From positions 620,001 through 684,000 of the forward strand of contig NZ_ATUG01000003.1 of the NCBI RefSeq assembly GCF_000420085.1: DNA of 64,000 nt. The letters are read 5' to 3'. How positions within the stretch are numbered: the stretch's first letter is position 1; each line of letters begins with the position of its first letter. A program made the position numbers and the translations under genes. Shown piece after piece: positions 62,756 to 64,000 of this stretch. The notes under the pieces are model-generated. The model did not search any database. It was given only the letters and a program-made list of their open reading frames with translations, and was not told the origin of the DNA. The DNA comes from Desulfospira joergensenii DSM 10085. GTDB taxonomy: Bacteria; Desulfobacterota; Desulfobacteria; Desulfobacterales; Desulfobacteraceae.

Positions 62756-63574
62756 CTATAATCCTTCGTCATGTCTGCCTTCGGAGACGATATTGATATA
62801 AATGATCACCATGACCATGGTTACGGCGATCCCCACACCGATCTCGACCCCGAGCATGCCCAGGGCCCGGATATGGTGCTCCCCGAAAATCGGAGACAAT
62901 TTGCCGTAGTCCAGAAAATTTCCTCCCATGAACATGGCAAGGGCACCGATCCCCACGTAAATCAGCACGCCGATGGCGGAAAAAACCCCTAGAAATTTTT
63001 CTGATATCCTTTTCATCAGGGTTTTGAGATTATAGGCAATGGCAATGAGAATCAGGCTGGAACCGAAGATCACCCCGCCCTGGAACCCGCCGCCCGGTGA
63101 AAAATCCCCGTGGGCAACCACATACAAGGCGTAAATCTGGATAAAAGGGATCAAAATCCGGCACACGGTCTTGATAATGGTGTCCGAAGGCACCCAGTCC
63201 TTGTCCATGTCCTCAAATTCATTTCCCACCCGGATCTCTGCAGCGTTGTTCTTTACATGGAGAACGACTCCCGTGGGCACATGGCGGTAGTACTGGTCCT
63301 TTTTGGGTCTGAAATCCCTGAGCAGCAGAAAACAGGCCAGGCCGGCACAGAAGACAACCGCGGTTTCAAACATGGTGTCAAACCCCCTGTAATCCGCAAG
63401 AACGGCTGTCACCAGGTTCGGCACATCGGTCTCCTCCACCGCATTTTCAATATAATAATTGGAAAGATGAAGGGATGCCGGAGAGTTGGGGTCCCCCCAG
63501 TCCGGCAGGTCAGCGGTTCCGTACAGCAAAAGTCCGCCGGTCAGGCAGACCACAATGAAAGCAAAGAGTTTCAA
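62756..63574 (-). CDS. MbhE-MrpB fusion antiporter subunit
   Basis: About 272 residues. The N-terminal part (about 1-110, LTGGLLLYGTADLP then LADYRGFDTMFETAVVFCAG) matches the MbhE-like end of MrpA. The C-terminal part (about 140-270, LIPFIQIYALYVVAHGDFSP then GGGFQGGVIFGSS) is MnhB/MrpB. Start is TTG at 63574, forming TTGA with the stop of the upstream gene and following AGGAGG by 8 nt. A longer frame would overlap the neighbour by 120 nt. Confidence 0.87.
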   Translation of the reverse strand: MKLFAFIVVCLTGGLLLYGTADLPDWGDPNSPASLHLSNYYIENAVEETDVPNLVTAVLADYRGFDTMFETAVVFCAGLACFLLLRDFRPKKDQYYRHVPTGVVLHVKNNAAEIRVGNEFEDMDKDWVPSDTIIKTVCRILIPFIQIYALYVVAHGDFSPGGGFQGGVIFGSSLILIAIAYNLKTLMKRISEKFLGVFSAIGVLIYVGIGALAMFMGGNFLDYGKLSPIFGEHHIRALGMLGVEIGVGIAVTMVMVIIYINIVSEGRHDEGL

Positions 63575-63816
63575 TCTTTTGTCCTCCTGCTGGTTCGAAA
63601 TACGGCTGCGACAAAAAAGACCGTGCTGACCCCGGCCCCGACGGAAGCCTCGGTAAAGGCCACATCCACGGCACCCATGACCGCCCACAAAAGGCACATC
63701 ATAAAGGAATAGGCTCCGAACAGGATGGCGGTTCCCAGCAGGTCACGGACGGAGATGGCCGCAATGGCGCAGAATATGACAAAGGTTAAAACGATCAGGT
63801 CAATGGGCCAGTACAT
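63571..63816 (-). CDS. MbhD-like (DUF4040) antiporter subunit
   Basis: An 81-residue protein with three helices. The pattern AISVRDLLGTAILFGAYSFM then GAVDVAFTEASVGAGVSTVF is that of DUF4040/MbhD, which in classical Mrp forms part of the C-terminal extension of MrpA. Here MrpA is split into separate pieces. It ends in a TTGA overlap with the next gene. Confidence 0.88.
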   Translation of the reverse strand: MYWPIDLIVLTFVIFCAIAAISVRDLLGTAILFGAYSFMMCLLWAVMGAVDVAFTEASVGAGVSTVFFVAAVFRTSRRTKD

Positions 63817-63818
63817 CT

Positions 63819-64000
63819 TTATTCCTTTCCTTTGGCACTGGATTCACTTTTTCGGGTCCAGGGCCGAAGACCTGCCCGCATGCCTGCGTCAACAATGGAA
63901 TGTGTGGCCGTAGGGCTGGACATGAATACAAAAAAGACAATGAGCAGCATTTTAATGGAGAGCAGCACCGTGGCAAGGGAAAAGTGGTGCAGGTTGATCA
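63819..64000 (-). CDS. MrpG antiporter subunit, partial (runs off window end)
   Basis: The frame is open from the window edge to TAA at 63819-63821; about 60 C-terminal residues are visible. The stretch VLLSIKMLLIVFFVFMSSPT followed by ATHSIVDAGMR matches the MnhG/MrpG end (S-P-x-A-x-H motif). The start is outside. It precedes the MbhD-like gene by 2 nt, so the operon continues upstream. Confidence 0.82.
   Translation of the reverse strand, partial: INLHHFSLATVLLSIKMLLIVFFVFMSSPTATHSIVDAGMRAGLRPWTRKSESSAKGKE

Noticed and set aside
1..64000. CRISPR arrays, tRNA or rRNA genes, prophage genes
   Set aside because: No regularly spaced repeats, no cloverleaf-like sequence in gaps, and no phage structural genes were seen by eye. 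A tRNA or covariance search would be decisive.

Overview
The window looks like a chromosomal segment of an acetate-using, Gram-negative member of the Desulfobacterota (Desulfobacterales-like). This is an inference. It rests on an exosortase A (PEP-CTERM) exopolysaccharide locus, DUF166 and LUD-domain proteins, an acetate/propionate activation and uptake cluster, Mrp-type cation antiporter genes, and the general style of the proteins. No rRNA, tRNA or CRISPR array was seen. Base composition changes near 25 kb: the first 25 kb is clearly AT-rich and the remainder is richer in GC.

1-22 kb, minus strand: one long exopolysaccharide operon read from about 21.1 kb down past position 1. In order of transcription it has chain-length determinant, tyrosine kinase, priming sugar transferase, export protein, outer-membrane barrel protein, EpsI, exosortase, polysaccharide deacetylase, FemAB-like protein, two glycosyltransferases, acyltransferase, asparagine-synthase-like protein, a second deacetylase, two secreted beta-propeller-like proteins, a Wzx-type flippase and a second asparagine-synthase-like protein cut by the window edge. 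Upstream lies a PEP-CTERM substrate protein. It and the operon are each preceded by a near-identical sigma-54 type -24/-12 element. The TPR lipoprotein PrsT follows on the plus strand.

25-36 kb: aminopeptidase N; a CspA-type cold-shock gene with its own promoter and a shared terminator; a peptide-type solute-binding lipoprotein plus one ABC ATPase without permeases; a motA-motB-PilZ operon; DNA polymerase IV; acylphosphatase; and a LUD-DUF166 gene pair.

36.4-38.2 kb: a complete insertion sequence with 16-bp inverted ends, a 5-bp target duplication (CTTTA) and a leader hairpin that covers the ribosome binding site of the transposase.

38.7-50 kb: a fatty-acid activation and uptake cluster. 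It holds acetyl-CoA synthetase, a propionyl-CoA-synthetase-like enzyme, a sodium:solute symporter, a 28-residue membrane peptide, a membrane sensor fused to a DEDDh exonuclease, a LemA-like protein and a cNMP/CBS/DUF294 protein. Two of its genes share an unusual leader motif. Endonuclease IV, a receiver-histidine kinase and a zinc-ribbon membrane protein follow.

53-64 kb: an Mrp-type cation/proton antiporter region. A three-gene cassette (about 45-aa membrane peptide, about 85-aa membrane protein, NuoL/MrpA-like 590-aa protein) is present twice, once on each strand. The minus-strand copy is joined to MrpG, MbhD-like, MbhE-MrpB fusion, MrpC and two MrpD-like genes upstream, and to two single-domain cNMP-binding proteins downstream. 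The plus-strand copy is preceded by an 800-bp structured non-coding stretch. The best candidates for something undescribed are this duplicated antiporter cassette with its cNMP sensors and the sensor-exonuclease/DUF294/LemA set beside the acetate symporter.
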